From Neorhizobium petrolearium (GTDB lineage Bacteria > Pseudomonadota > Alphaproteobacteria > Rhizobiales > Rhizobiaceae), in contig NZ_JAGGJW010000015.1 of NCBI RefSeq assembly GCF_017873175.1, positions 1 through 64,000 of the forward strand: DNA of 64,000 nt, written 5' to 3'. Each line of letters opens with the position of its first letter. Position 1 is the first letter of the stretch. The translations under genes and the position numbers were made by a program. Below, piece after piece: positions 25,465 to 34,109 of this stretch. Below the pieces are notes generated by a model, which saw only the letters and a program-made list of their open reading frames with translations, was not told the origin of the DNA and ran no database searches.

Positions 25465-26961
25465 TCAATCCGCCTTGGCGCGTCTTGCCGGGAACAGGAT
25501 CACGTCGCGGATCGACGGCGAATCCGTGAGCAGCATCACCAGGCGGTCGACACCGATGCCGAGGCCGCCAGCCGGCGGCATGCCCTGGTCGATCGCGTCG
25601 AGGAATTCCTCGTCGAGCTGCTTTTCCTTCTCGCCGCGGGCATGCGCCTGCTCGAGCTGTTCGACCATGCGGCGGCGCTGTTCTTCCGGGTCGTTGAGTT
25701 CGGAAAAGGCGTTGCCGATTTCCCAGGCGTTGCAATAGGTCTCGAAACGCTCGACAAGGCGCGGCTCGCCCGGAACTTCCTTGGCGAAGGGTGAGATGTC
25801 CTTCGGGAAGTGGGTGACGTGAGCCGGCTGGATCAGTGTGCCCTCCACCTTCTCCTCGAAGATGAAGGCAAGGCATTCGCCCCAGGTCCAGTCCTTCTCG
25901 ACCTCGAAGCCGGCGGCCTCGGCGGCGGCGCGGGCTCCCTCGTCGGTCTTGATCGCAAGGAAGTCGATGCCGGTCGCCTCCCTGACAGCCTCGGGCATCG
26001 GCACACGGCGGAACGGACCCTTGAAGGAGATTTCCTTGTCGCCGAACTTGAACTCGGTCGAGCCGTGGATGCTCATCGCCAGATGTGCGAAGAGCCGTTC
26101 GACGAGGCCCATGACGTCCTCATAGTCGGCGTAGGCCCAGTAGCACTCCATCATGGTGAATTCGGGATTGTGCCGGGTCGAGACGCCTTCGTTGCGGAAG
26201 TTGCGGTTGATCTCGAACACCTTGTCGGTGAGGCCGGAGACCAGCGTGCGCTTCAGGAACAGTTCCGGCGCGATGCGCAGGTACATGTCGAGCTTCAGCG
26301 TGTTATGATGGGTCTTGAAGGGCTCGGCCGTCGCGCCGCCATAGACCGAATGCAGCATCGGCGTCTCGACCTCGAGGAAATTCTCGTCTTCCATGAAGCG
26401 GCGGATTCCGGAGATGATCTTCGAGCGCTGGCGGAAGCGGAGCTTGGACTCCTCGTTCGTCATGATGTCGAGATGGCGCTTGCGGTAGCGGGTCTCGATA
26501 TCCGACAGGCCATGCCATTTTTCGGGCATCGGCAGCAGCGACTTGGTGAGCATGGTGATTTCCTTGGCGTTCACCGTCAGCTCGCCGCGCTTGGTGCGTC
26601 GTACCTCGCCGGTCACCCCGATGATGTCGCCGATATCGATCATCGGCAGCAGCGCGCGGGCCTCTTCCGGCGTGGTGTCCTTGTGGGAGAAGATCTGCAC
26701 CTTGCCGCCTGCGTCGCGGATGTCCATGAACATGCCGGAATTGCGCGAGGAGTAGACGCGCCCCGCCACCGTGACGATATCGCCGGTTTCCGTGTCCGGC
26801 TCGACGCCGGCATATTTCTCGGCCAGTTCCGCGTTCGAGATCGTCCGGTGGAAATGCGCCGGATAGACATCGCCGATCTGCTCGCGAAGCAGCTTGAGCT
26901 TCTGGGCGCGCACCTGCGTGGCGTCGGAGGAGAGGGCGGTTTCGGTATTCGTGTCGGTCAT
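25465..26961 (-). CDS. lysS: Lysyl-tRNA synthetase, class II
   Basis: 498 aa, the usual length. An N-terminal OB-fold anticodon-binding domain (about residues 65-170) precedes the class II catalytic core. Motif 2 is FRNEGVSTRHNPEFTMMECY and motif 3 GLGIGVDRLVMLLTDSPSIR. It charges tRNA-Lys in the cytoplasm. It lies 18 bases downstream of gltX on the same strand, so the two synthetases probably share a transcript. Confidence 0.97.
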   Translation of the reverse strand: MTDTNTETALSSDATQVRAQKLKLLREQIGDVYPAHFHRTISNAELAEKYAGVEPDTETGDIVTVAGRVYSSRNSGMFMDIRDAGGKVQIFSHKDTTPEEARALLPMIDIGDIIGVTGEVRRTKRGELTVNAKEITMLTKSLLPMPEKWHGLSDIETRYRKRHLDIMTNEESKLRFRQRSKIISGIRRFMEDENFLEVETPMLHSVYGGATAEPFKTHHNTLKLDMYLRIAPELFLKRTLVSGLTDKVFEINRNFRNEGVSTRHNPEFTMMECYWAYADYEDVMGLVERLFAHLAMSIHGSTEFKFGDKEISFKGPFRRVPMPEAVREATGIDFLAIKTDEGARAAAEAAGFEVEKDWTWGECLAFIFEEKVEGTLIQPAHVTHFPKDISPFAKEVPGEPRLVERFETYCNAWEIGNAFSELNDPEEQRRRMVEQLEQAHARGEKEKQLDEEFLDAIDQGMPPAGGLGIGVDRLVMLLTDSPSIRDVILFPARRAKAD

Positions 26962-26979
26962 TCTGCGGGACCTTTCTGA

Positions 26980-28446
26980 TTACTTGCCTGATTCCTGGGC
27001 GCCGACCATGGAGGCGACGACGGTGGCGGCGATCTTCAATCTCTGGCGCACGACCGAACGGCCGAGCAGCGCCATCGAGTCGAACAGGGGCAGCGAGCGG
27101 GACGAACCCGACATGGCGACGAAGAGCGGCGGCGTGACGACGCGCAGCTTCTTGCCGAGCTTGTCAGAGACGGCGCGCAGCTCGGCGTCGATGGTCTCGA
27201 CGTTCCATTCCATCAGCTTTTCGAGATCGGCCTGAACGGTATTGAGGATCTCCAGCGTCTCGGCCGGGCTGGTCTTCAGGCCGGCGAAGGAGGCCGGCGT
27301 CAAGCCGACGTCGTTCGAAAGCAGGAAGCCTGCGAGCTGCGGCAGTTCGCCGAGCTTGGAAATGCGGCTCTGCGACAGTTTCAGGCCTTCCGTCAGGCGA
27401 TTGTTCTCCGACGCCCATTCGAGCGTGCGGGCAACGAAATCCTCCGGCGAAAGCTTTTCACGGATCCAGCGGCCGTTCAGCCAGTCGAGCTTCTGGATGT
27501 CGAAGATCGCGCCGGCCTTGGAGAGATTGTCCGGATCGAACTTTTCGCAGAGCTCGTCCATAGTCAGCAGTTCCTCGCCCTCGGCGATCTGGATGAAGAA
27601 CAGGCCAAGGAAGTTCATCAGCGCTTCCGGGAGGTAGCCGAGCGCGGAATAGTAGGAGATCGAGGTCGGGTTCTTGCGCTTCGACAGCTTCGACTTGTCG
27701 GCATTGCGTATCAGCGACAGGTGCATGAAGACCGGCTGTTCCCACTCGAAATAGCGGTAGAGCAGGATGTGCTTCGGCACCGAGGCCAGCCATTCTTCGC
27801 CGCGTGCCACATGGGTGATCTTCATCAGATGGTCGTCGATGACGTTCGCCATGTGATAGGTCGGCATGCCGTCGCCCTTGATCAGCACCTGCATGTCGAC
27901 CGAGTCCCACGGGATGGACACATCGCCATAGACGCCGTCATGGAAATCGCAGGAGCCTTCGGTCGGGATCTTCATGCGGATGACCGAGCTTTCGCCCGCT
28001 GCCATCTTGGACGTGACTTCCTCGGCTGTCAGGTGGAGGCAGAGACCATCGTATTTCGGAGGCTTGCCGGCGGCGCGCTGCGCCTCGCGCATCTGCTCCA
28101 GCCGCTCCGGCGTGCAGAAACAGCGGAAGGCATGGCCCTTGTCCAACAGCTCCTGGGCGTAGGGCTGGTACATTTCCTTGCGGTCGGACTGGCGGTAGGG
28201 GCCATAGGGGCCGCCGACATCCGGGCCTTCGGCCCAGGTCAGCCCCGTCCATTTCAGCGCGTCCAGCACCTTCTGTTCGAATTCCGGCGTGGAACGTGTG
28301 GCGTCGGTATCCTCGATGCGCAGGATGAATTCGCCGCCCATCTTCTTGGCAAAAAGATAGTTGAACAGGGCGATATAGACGGTGCCGACATGCGGTTCGC
28401 CGGTGGGCGAGGGGGCGATGCGGACACGGGGGCCATGTGTGTTCAT
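26980..28446 (-). CDS. gltX: Glutamyl-tRNA synthetase
   Basis: 488 aa class I synthetase. The HIGH-type motif is in RIAPSPTGEPHVGT near the N-terminus and the KMSKS-type loop is SKLSKRKNP. Many alphaproteobacteria carry two gltX copies, one non-discriminating and charging tRNA-Gln as well; which copy this is cannot be told here. The ATG at 28446 gives the family's N-terminus and is preferred to one ten codons upstream. The Shine-Dalgarno is poor. Confidence 0.95.
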   Translation of the reverse strand: MNTHGPRVRIAPSPTGEPHVGTVYIALFNYLFAKKMGGEFILRIEDTDATRSTPEFEQKVLDALKWTGLTWAEGPDVGGPYGPYRQSDRKEMYQPYAQELLDKGHAFRCFCTPERLEQMREAQRAAGKPPKYDGLCLHLTAEEVTSKMAAGESSVIRMKIPTEGSCDFHDGVYGDVSIPWDSVDMQVLIKGDGMPTYHMANVIDDHLMKITHVARGEEWLASVPKHILLYRYFEWEQPVFMHLSLIRNADKSKLSKRKNPTSISYYSALGYLPEALMNFLGLFFIQIAEGEELLTMDELCEKFDPDNLSKAGAIFDIQKLDWLNGRWIREKLSPEDFVARTLEWASENNRLTEGLKLSQSRISKLGELPQLAGFLLSNDVGLTPASFAGLKTSPAETLEILNTVQADLEKLMEWNVETIDAELRAVSDKLGKKLRVVTPPLFVAMSGSSRSLPLFDSMALLGRSVVRQRLKIAATVVASMVGAQESGK

Positions 28447-28577
28447 GAATAATGCTCGATTTCTGGCGCCTGTCACGGGAGGCGCGGACCTGCTTTTGCC
28501 TATGCGGGATTTGTGGCAGGCCTTAGCGCATATTCAGTCGCAGGCGTCAAGGTTTTTGGCTGCATATCCGCGCAACC

Positions 28578-30350
28578 CTACCTTACCGGCCAGATATAGA
28601 GCAGCGCCGGGACGCTCACGAGCACGATGATAAACGACAACGGCAGGCCGAGGCGTGGGTAATCGGAGAATTTGTAGCCGCCGGGGCCGAAGACCAGCGT
28701 ATTGCATTGATGGCCGACGGGGGTCAGGAAATCCGAGCCGGCGCCAATTGCCACCGCCATGAGGAAAGCTTCCGGCTTGAAGCCGAGAGTGGTGGCGAAG
28801 CTGGCGGCGATCGGCCCCATGACGAGGACGGTTGCGGCATTGTTGAGGAAGGGCGTCACGGCCATGGCGGTGACAAGGATCAGCGCGAGCGCGCCCCAGG
28901 CGGGCAGGTTCATCGCGACATCGCCCAGCCAGCCGGCAATCAGCGCGCTGCCCCCGGTGGTCCGAAGCGAATCCGACACCGGGATCAGCGCCGCGAGCAT
29001 GACGAGGATCGGCCCGTCGACCGCCTTGTAGATATCGGCAAGCGGGATTGCCCGGAAGACGACCATGCCGAGTGCCGCGGCAAAGAAGGCGACCGGAACC
29101 GGTGCAATACCGACCGCCGTCGTCGCCATTGCAAGCGCAAGGATGATGAGCGGAACGTAGGCGCGCCGATGCGTGCCGAGCAGCACCTCGCGCTGCGCGA
29201 GCGGCAGGAGGGAGAAATCCTGCAACACGGCCGGCAGGTTCCTTCGGCTTCCCTGCAGCACCAGCACGTCGCCTGCCATCAGCGTGAGATCGCCGAGCCG
29301 TTCCTTCAGCCGTTCGCCGCGCCGGCTGACAGCCAGAAGGTTTATGCCGCGCGTGTAGGAGAGCGCAAGCTCCTTGGCGGAGAGGCCCCGGAGTGACGAT
29401 TCCTGCGAGATAATCGCCTCCACGGAGATCACGTCGGGCTGGGTCTGGCCCCTTTCTTTCAGCGGCTTGCCGGAAAGTCGCAGTCTACCTGCCGAGACGA
29501 TGCGATCGAGTGCCTTCGAGGGGCCTTCCAGAAGCGCCACGTCACCTTCGCGCATGACGAGATCGGGGAAGGGCGACATGCGGGCCGGGCCGCGCAACAC
29601 TGCTGTCGCAATCACTTCACCATCGCCGAGCTTCAAAAGCTCGCTCATGGGCTTGTCCAGAACGGAGGATTGCGCTGTTACCGAAACTTCCGACGTATAG
29701 TTGGTGATCTCGATCGCTTCCTCGATGGAATTGTTCTGCTTTGTGCGGCTCGGCACCAGCCAGTGGAAAAAGAGCAAAAAGGTAATGCCGACAATGGTGA
29801 GGATTGCGCCCATCGGCGTGAAGTCGAACATGGTGAAGGGCGTGCCGGTGAGCTCGCTCCTCAGCCGTGACACGACGATGTTGGGAGACGTGCCGATCTG
29901 TGTCATCAAACCGCCGAGCAAGGCGGCAAAGGCCATTGGCATCAGGTATTTGGACGGCGATGCGCCGGATTTCTTAGCAAATTGGAAGGCGACTGGCATC
30001 ATGATCGCCAGTGCTCCGATGTTCTTGATGAAGGCGGAAAGCACAGCCACCACGATCATCAGAAGCGCAAGCTGGGCGGGCAGCGTGTTGAGGTTCGGGA
30101 AGAATTTCTTGATGGCGGTATCGACGATCCCCGAGCGGGCCACGCCTGCACTGACAACCAACGCACTGCCGACGATGACGACGATGTCGTCGGAAAAGCC
30201 GGAAAACGCCTTGTCGACGGGTACGATGCCGAGCGTAACTGCCAGCACGAGGGCGCAGCAGGCAACCACATCATAGCGAAAGCGATCCCAGATGAAGACC
30301 GCCATCATGATGGCGATGACGGTAAAGGCGAGAATCTGGTCGGTTGTCAT
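28578..30350 (-). CDS. DASS/SLC13-type transporter with two TrkA-C domains
   Basis: 590 aa. About five membrane helices, then a cytoplasmic stretch (about residues 210-390) with two RCK_C/TrkA-C modules (ARMSPFPDLVMREGDVALLE and ERLGDLTLMAGDVLVLQGS), then six or seven more helices. Transport motifs TQIGTSPNIVVS and GHQCNTLVFGPGG mirror the SLC13 SNT pattern. Relatives move sulfate or dicarboxylates with sodium or protons; the substrate here is unknown. It stands alone upstream of gltX. Confidence 0.88.
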   Translation of the reverse strand: MTTDQILAFTVIAIMMAVFIWDRFRYDVVACCALVLAVTLGIVPVDKAFSGFSDDIVVIVGSALVVSAGVARSGIVDTAIKKFFPNLNTLPAQLALLMIVVAVLSAFIKNIGALAIMMPVAFQFAKKSGASPSKYLMPMAFAALLGGLMTQIGTSPNIVVSRLRSELTGTPFTMFDFTPMGAILTIVGITFLLFFHWLVPSRTKQNNSIEEAIEITNYTSEVSVTAQSSVLDKPMSELLKLGDGEVIATAVLRGPARMSPFPDLVMREGDVALLEGPSKALDRIVSAGRLRLSGKPLKERGQTQPDVISVEAIISQESSLRGLSAKELALSYTRGINLLAVSRRGERLKERLGDLTLMAGDVLVLQGSRRNLPAVLQDFSLLPLAQREVLLGTHRRAYVPLIILALAMATTAVGIAPVPVAFFAAALGMVVFRAIPLADIYKAVDGPILVMLAALIPVSDSLRTTGGSALIAGWLGDVAMNLPAWGALALILVTAMAVTPFLNNAATVLVMGPIAASFATTLGFKPEAFLMAVAIGAGSDFLTPVGHQCNTLVFGPGGYKFSDYPRLGLPLSFIIVLVSVPALLYIWPVR

Positions 30351-30543
30351 GGGCTCCGGCGGCTCTGAGGCTTAACGACGGATGAGCATCCGCCGAAAAA
30401 GAAGAATTGACGCTTTCGGGTGGCGTATCAATCCCGCCGACCGGTTAAAGTTCCGCTGGGCAATATCTGTCCACTGGACAAGCATGACTGTTGGAATAGT
30501 TTGTGCCCGCCTACCGCTTTGTCAATTTCAGGGAGATTTGCCG

Positions 30544-31089
30544 ATGAGCGCCGTTCTGGATATTCCGGTCAAGCTGGCGGACGGCCGTCAGACGACGCTG
30601 TCCGAATATAAGGGCAAGGTCATGCTGGTCGTCAATGTCGCCTCGAAATGCGGCCTCACCAAGCAATACGAAGGTCTCGAAAAGCTCTATGAGGACAAGC
30701 GCCAGCACGGATTCGTCATCGCCGCCTTCCCGGCCAACAATTTCAAGGGCCAGGAACCGGGTACGGATACCGAGATCGTCGAGTTCTGTACCCTCACCTA
30801 CGACGTCAAATTCCCGATCTTCTCGAAGATCTCCGTGAAGGGTGAGGACAAGCATCCGCTCTACAAGGAACTGACTGGTTCGGGTGTGACGACGACCGGC
30901 GATGGTCCGATGAAGGAGCGCCTGCGCGGTTATGGCATGGAGGTTCCCGATGACCAGGAAATCCTCTGGAACTTCGAGAAGTTCCTGATCGGTCGCGACG
31001 GCAAGATCGTCGCCCGTTTCGCGCCGGACGTGACGGCGGAAGACAGTCGCCTCGTTTCGGCGATCGACAAGGAACTGGCGAAGGGATGA
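30544..31089 (+). CDS. Glutathione peroxidase / thiol peroxidase
   Basis: 181 aa, thioredoxin fold. The peroxidatic Cys36 is in NVASKCGLTKQYEGL, Gln70 in NNFKGQEPGT, and a possible resolving Cys82 in VEFCTLTYDV. The length and the insert after residue 115 resemble BtuE-type enzymes. It reduces hydroperoxides using thioredoxin or glutathione. The ATG at 30544 follows AGGGAGAT; a longer upstream frame has no homologous N-terminus. A RIME-like repeat follows. Confidence 0.93.
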   Translation: MSAVLDIPVKLADGRQTTLSEYKGKVMLVVNVASKCGLTKQYEGLEKLYEDKRQHGFVIAAFPANNFKGQEPGTDTEIVEFCTLTYDVKFPIFSKISVKGEDKHPLYKELTGSGVTTTGDGPMKERLRGYGMEVPDDQEILWNFEKFLIGRDGKIVARFAPDVTAEDSRLVSAIDKELAKG

Positions 31090-31113
31090 GCAGGGCTTCG
31101 GCGTTTGCCTCTG

Positions 31114-31177
31114 CTCTTCACCCTAACTCTCTTCTCGTTCTGACGGGGAGAAGGTCGCAGCCGCGGGATGAGGGGCG
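31114..31177. repeat. Partial RIME-like intergenic repeat
   Basis: A single-unit version of the palindromic element seen in full at 38382 and 46724. It begins TTCACCCTAACTCTC, has a central CTCGTTCTGACGGGGAG hairpin, and ends GGGATGAGGGGCG. It lies between the peroxidase and the convergent terC gene and may also act as a terminator. Confidence 0.7.
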
Positions 31178-31186
31178 GATTTTCCG

Positions 31187-31942
31187 TCAATGCAGCGTCT
31201 GCCCCGCCCCCTTCTTCTTCCGCCTGGCGTTTCTCGCGAACATGTTCAGCACTTCGACCAGAGCCGAGAAGGCCATGGCGGCGTAGACGTAGCCCTTCGG
31301 CACATGGAAGCCCATGCCGTCAGCAATCAGTGTCGTGCCGATCATCAGGAGGAAGGCGAGGGCCAGCATGACGATCGTCGGGTTCTTCTCGATGAAGTTG
31401 GCGAGTGGCGTTGCGGCGACCAGCATGACGGTCACGGCAATAACGACGGCGGTCACCATGATCGGCAAATGCTCGGTCATGCCGACGGCGGTAATGATGC
31501 TGTCGATCGAGAAGACGAGGTCGAGAAGCAAGATTTGGCCGATAGCGGCCGCGAAGCCCGTGGTTGCCGAACTTGCGATGAAATCCTCGTTGTGATCGGC
31601 CGGATCGACATTGTGGTGGATTTCCTTGGTGGCCTTCCAGACGAGGAAAAGACCGCCGGCGATCAGGATCAGATCCTTCCACGAGAAACCGTGGCCGAAG
31701 GCTTCGAAGATCGGGGTGGTCAGCTGGACGATCCAGGCGATGGTGCCGAGCAGCGCGAGCCGCATGATGAGCGCGAGCCCGATACCGATGCGGCGGGCCT
31801 TGACGCGATGCTCGGCCGGCAGCTTGTTGGTGAGGATGGAGATGAAGATCAGGTTGTCGATGCCGAGCACGACTTCCATGACTACGAGAGTGACAAGCGC
31901 TACCCAGGCCGCCGGGTCTGCTACGAGCGCTGCTATGTCCAT
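31187..31942 (-). CDS. TerC-family integral membrane protein
   Basis: 251 aa, about seven helices. TerC signatures are VVLGIDNLIFISILTNKLP near residue 24 and LDLVFSIDSIITAVGMTEH near residue 138, with paired acidic residues inside the membrane. Family members export Mn or support metalation of exported enzymes, and some are linked to tellurite resistance. The start at 31942 rather than 31948 is decided by AAGGAG seven bases upstream. The C-terminus is strongly basic. Confidence 0.9.
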   Translation of the reverse strand: MDIAALVADPAAWVALVTLVVMEVVLGIDNLIFISILTNKLPAEHRVKARRIGIGLALIMRLALLGTIAWIVQLTTPIFEAFGHGFSWKDLILIAGGLFLVWKATKEIHHNVDPADHNEDFIASSATTGFAAAIGQILLLDLVFSIDSIITAVGMTEHLPIMVTAVVIAVTVMLVAATPLANFIEKNPTIVMLALAFLLMIGTTLIADGMGFHVPKGYVYAAMAFSALVEVLNMFARNARRKKKGAGQTLH

Positions 31943-32039
31943 CCACATCTCCTTTTTCAATCTCAGGGCGTAATTGCCCGACCGATTTAAGAAGTGGAAA
32001 CGCAAAGACAAGAGGAGGTTGTGCAACAACCTCCTGAAA

Positions 32040-32741
32040 TTAGGCGTGTTCTACCGTTTTCGCCTTCACTGACGTGTCATGAGCGCCATAGGCCGCCATG
32101 AACACCCGGATCGCGCCCCTGACGACATGATCCAGTTCCGCCCGCGGCGGCACGTCGTCGATATCGCCAAACAGGCGGAACTTGAAGAAGGTGCCGCTCG
32201 TCATGTCGATGAACTGGCGAGCTGCCAGATCGGTATCTTCGGCCCTTAGGTTGCCGAGCGCCACATGCCGCTTGATGAAGTCGTCCAGAACCGTCCGCAC
32301 GTTCACCGAGGGGGAATTGAAGAAATGCCGACAGAGGCTCGGCATCCGGTCGGCGACACCGATTACGGTGCGCATCGCATTGATCACCTGAGGCGAGGTG
32401 ATATGCGCGGCGAAGCTCATGCCGAAATGATAAAGCCCGTCCTCGACCTCCTCGCTGCCTTCAAGAATGTCGCGCATTCTCGTGGTGATACGCTCGCGCT
32501 CGCGCGCGACCATTGCGGTGAAGAGATGTTCCTTGTTCTGGAAATAGACGTAGATCGTTCCCTTCGAGACGCCGGCCTCGCGGGTAATGTCGTTCATGCT
32601 CGCCGCATCGAAGCCGAGCTTCATGAAGACGGCCTTCGCGCCATCGATGATCTGTTCCCGTTTCGCCGGGTCCGCGCCTGCCGCAAAACGCCCGGCCGGG
32701 CCAGGATCGGGTATTGCCAGCTTCCCTGTCTGTTTGGACAT
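32040..32741 (-). CDS. TetR-family repressor (AcrR-like) of the adjacent efflux genes
   Basis: 233 aa. The HTH domain lies at about residues 28-75 (REQIIDGAKAVFMKLGFDAA, VSKGTIYVYFQNKEHLF), with a TetR C-terminal ligand domain behind it. It is divergent from emrAB. Two GAACCG-N2-CGGTTC operators lie in between, one next to each start. The ATG at 32741 gives a normal TetR N-terminus preceded by AAGGCA; longer upstream codons are non-homologous. Confidence 0.9.
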   Translation of the reverse strand: MSKQTGKLAIPDPGPAGRFAAGADPAKREQIIDGAKAVFMKLGFDAASMNDITREAGVSKGTIYVYFQNKEHLFTAMVARERERITTRMRDILEGSEEVEDGLYHFGMSFAAHITSPQVINAMRTVIGVADRMPSLCRHFFNSPSVNVRTVLDDFIKRHVALGNLRAEDTDLAARQFIDMTSGTFFKFRLFGDIDDVPPRAELDHVVRGAIRVFMAAYGAHDTSVKAKTVEHA

Positions 32742-32765
32742 TTCAATGCCTTTTTTAACCTTTTC

Positions 32766-32839
32766 GAACCGAGCGGTTCGATTGCTCTTGATATGTGCCA
32801 TGGAAAGGTCTATGTCAAGCTCACTGAACCGAACGGTTC
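32766..32839. promoter_or_regulatory. Paired TetR operators between tetR and emrA
   Basis: GAACCGAGCGGTTC at 32766-32779 and GAACCGAACGGTTC at 32826-32839 are perfect 6-bp-arm palindromes 60 bp apart. One is 24 bases from the tetR start and the other 38 bases from emrA. Confidence 0.75.
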
Positions 32840-32877
32840 GATGAACGACTGCCCACTCCCAAGACGGTAATAGAGAA

Positions 32878-34092
32878 ATGACGGCCTCCCAAAATGCCGG
32901 CGCACTGCGCGCCGTGACGATGGACAATGTCGGCCCTGTCGAGGCCGAAGCCCGCAAGAGCACGCCTTCGGCGGAACAGCCAGCCACCGCCGAGGCTATT
33001 GCAGCGCCCGCGGCTCCCAAGGCGCCTGAAAAGAAGAAGCGTGGTTTCCTGCTGCCGATCATCGGGCTCGCTCTTCTGAGCGGCGCGGCTTGGTATGGCT
33101 ATGACTGGTGGACCGATGGTCGCTTCCTCGTTTCGACCGATGATGCCTATGTGGAAGGCGATATCGCCGTCATTTCCCCTAAGGTATCAGGTTACGTTGC
33201 CAAGGTGAATGTCGTCGAGAACCAGTCCGTCAAAGCGGGTGATCCGCTGGTGACGCTTGACGACGGTGATTACAGGCTGGCGCTCGAAAAGGCGGCAGCA
33301 GCCGTCGAATCCGCCAATCTCGCGATATCGCGCATCGATGCCCAGATCGCTGGCGGCAAGGCGGCGATCGAGCAGGCCAAGGCCCAGCAGGGCGCGCTTG
33401 AAGCGGCCGTTCGTGGTGCCGAAATAACCCAGAAGCGCCAGGCGGAACTGGCCGCAAAATCCGTTGGTACGACCGCCGACCTCGACAATGCAGAGATCGC
33501 GCTCGAAAAGGCCCGGGCCGATCTGGTCGCCGGTCAGGCGGCCGTAGCTTCCGCGGAAGCCAATCTCGGCCTCTTGCAGGCGCAGCGCAAGGAAGCGGTC
33601 AATGATGTTCGTGCCGAGGAGATTGCCCGCGACCAAGCCCAGCGCGACCTGGATTTCACGGTCCTGAAGGCACCTTATGATGGTGTCATCGGCAATCTCG
33701 CCGTCCAGACGGGTGATCTGGTCACAGCCGGCAAGCGGCTGGCCTCTCTGGTTCCGCTCACCGAGCTTTATATCGACGCGAATTTCAAGGAAACCCAGAT
33801 CGGTCGCCTGCAGCCGGGTTCCAAGGTCCGCGTGCATGTCGATGCCTTCGACGACCACACCGTTACGGGTACCGTCGTTTCGATCGCGCCTGCTTCCGGT
33901 TCTGTCTTCTCCCTGCTTCCGCCTGAAAACGCCACGGGCAATTTCACGAAGGTCGTGCAGCGCGTGCCGGTGCGGATCTCGATCCCGAAGGACGTCCTGG
34001 AGCGCGAGCATCTGAGGGCCGGTTTGAGCGTCGTCGTCGACGTCGACACCCGAACGGCCCCCGCCGCCAGCAACGCGGTCGCTGCGAAATAA
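32878..34092 (+). CDS. emrA: HlyD/EmrA-type membrane fusion protein
   Basis: 404 aa. A cytoplasmic N-terminus with Ala/Pro-rich stretch leads to one membrane helix at about 56-73. A biotinyl-lipoyl-like half (VSGYVAKVNVVENQSVKAGD) follows, then a long coiled coil (about 130-260) and a beta-barrel second half. It bridges the inner-membrane pump EmrB to an outer channel. The Shine-Dalgarno is weak. Seventeen bases separate it from emrB. Confidence 0.92.
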   Translation: MTASQNAGALRAVTMDNVGPVEAEARKSTPSAEQPATAEAIAAPAAPKAPEKKKRGFLLPIIGLALLSGAAWYGYDWWTDGRFLVSTDDAYVEGDIAVISPKVSGYVAKVNVVENQSVKAGDPLVTLDDGDYRLALEKAAAAVESANLAISRIDAQIAGGKAAIEQAKAQQGALEAAVRGAEITQKRQAELAAKSVGTTADLDNAEIALEKARADLVAGQAAVASAEANLGLLQAQRKEAVNDVRAEEIARDQAQRDLDFTVLKAPYDGVIGNLAVQTGDLVTAGKRLASLVPLTELYIDANFKETQIGRLQPGSKVRVHVDAFDDHTVTGTVVSIAPASGSVFSLLPPENATGNFTKVVQRVPVRISIPKDVLEREHLRAGLSVVVDVDTRTAPAASNAVAAK

Positions 34093-34109
34093 ACCTACGG
34101 AGAACGGCC

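Noticed and set aside
31943..32029. Manganese (yybP-ykoY) riboswitch before terC
   Set aside because: The leader is short and lacks the conserved loops; nothing supports it.
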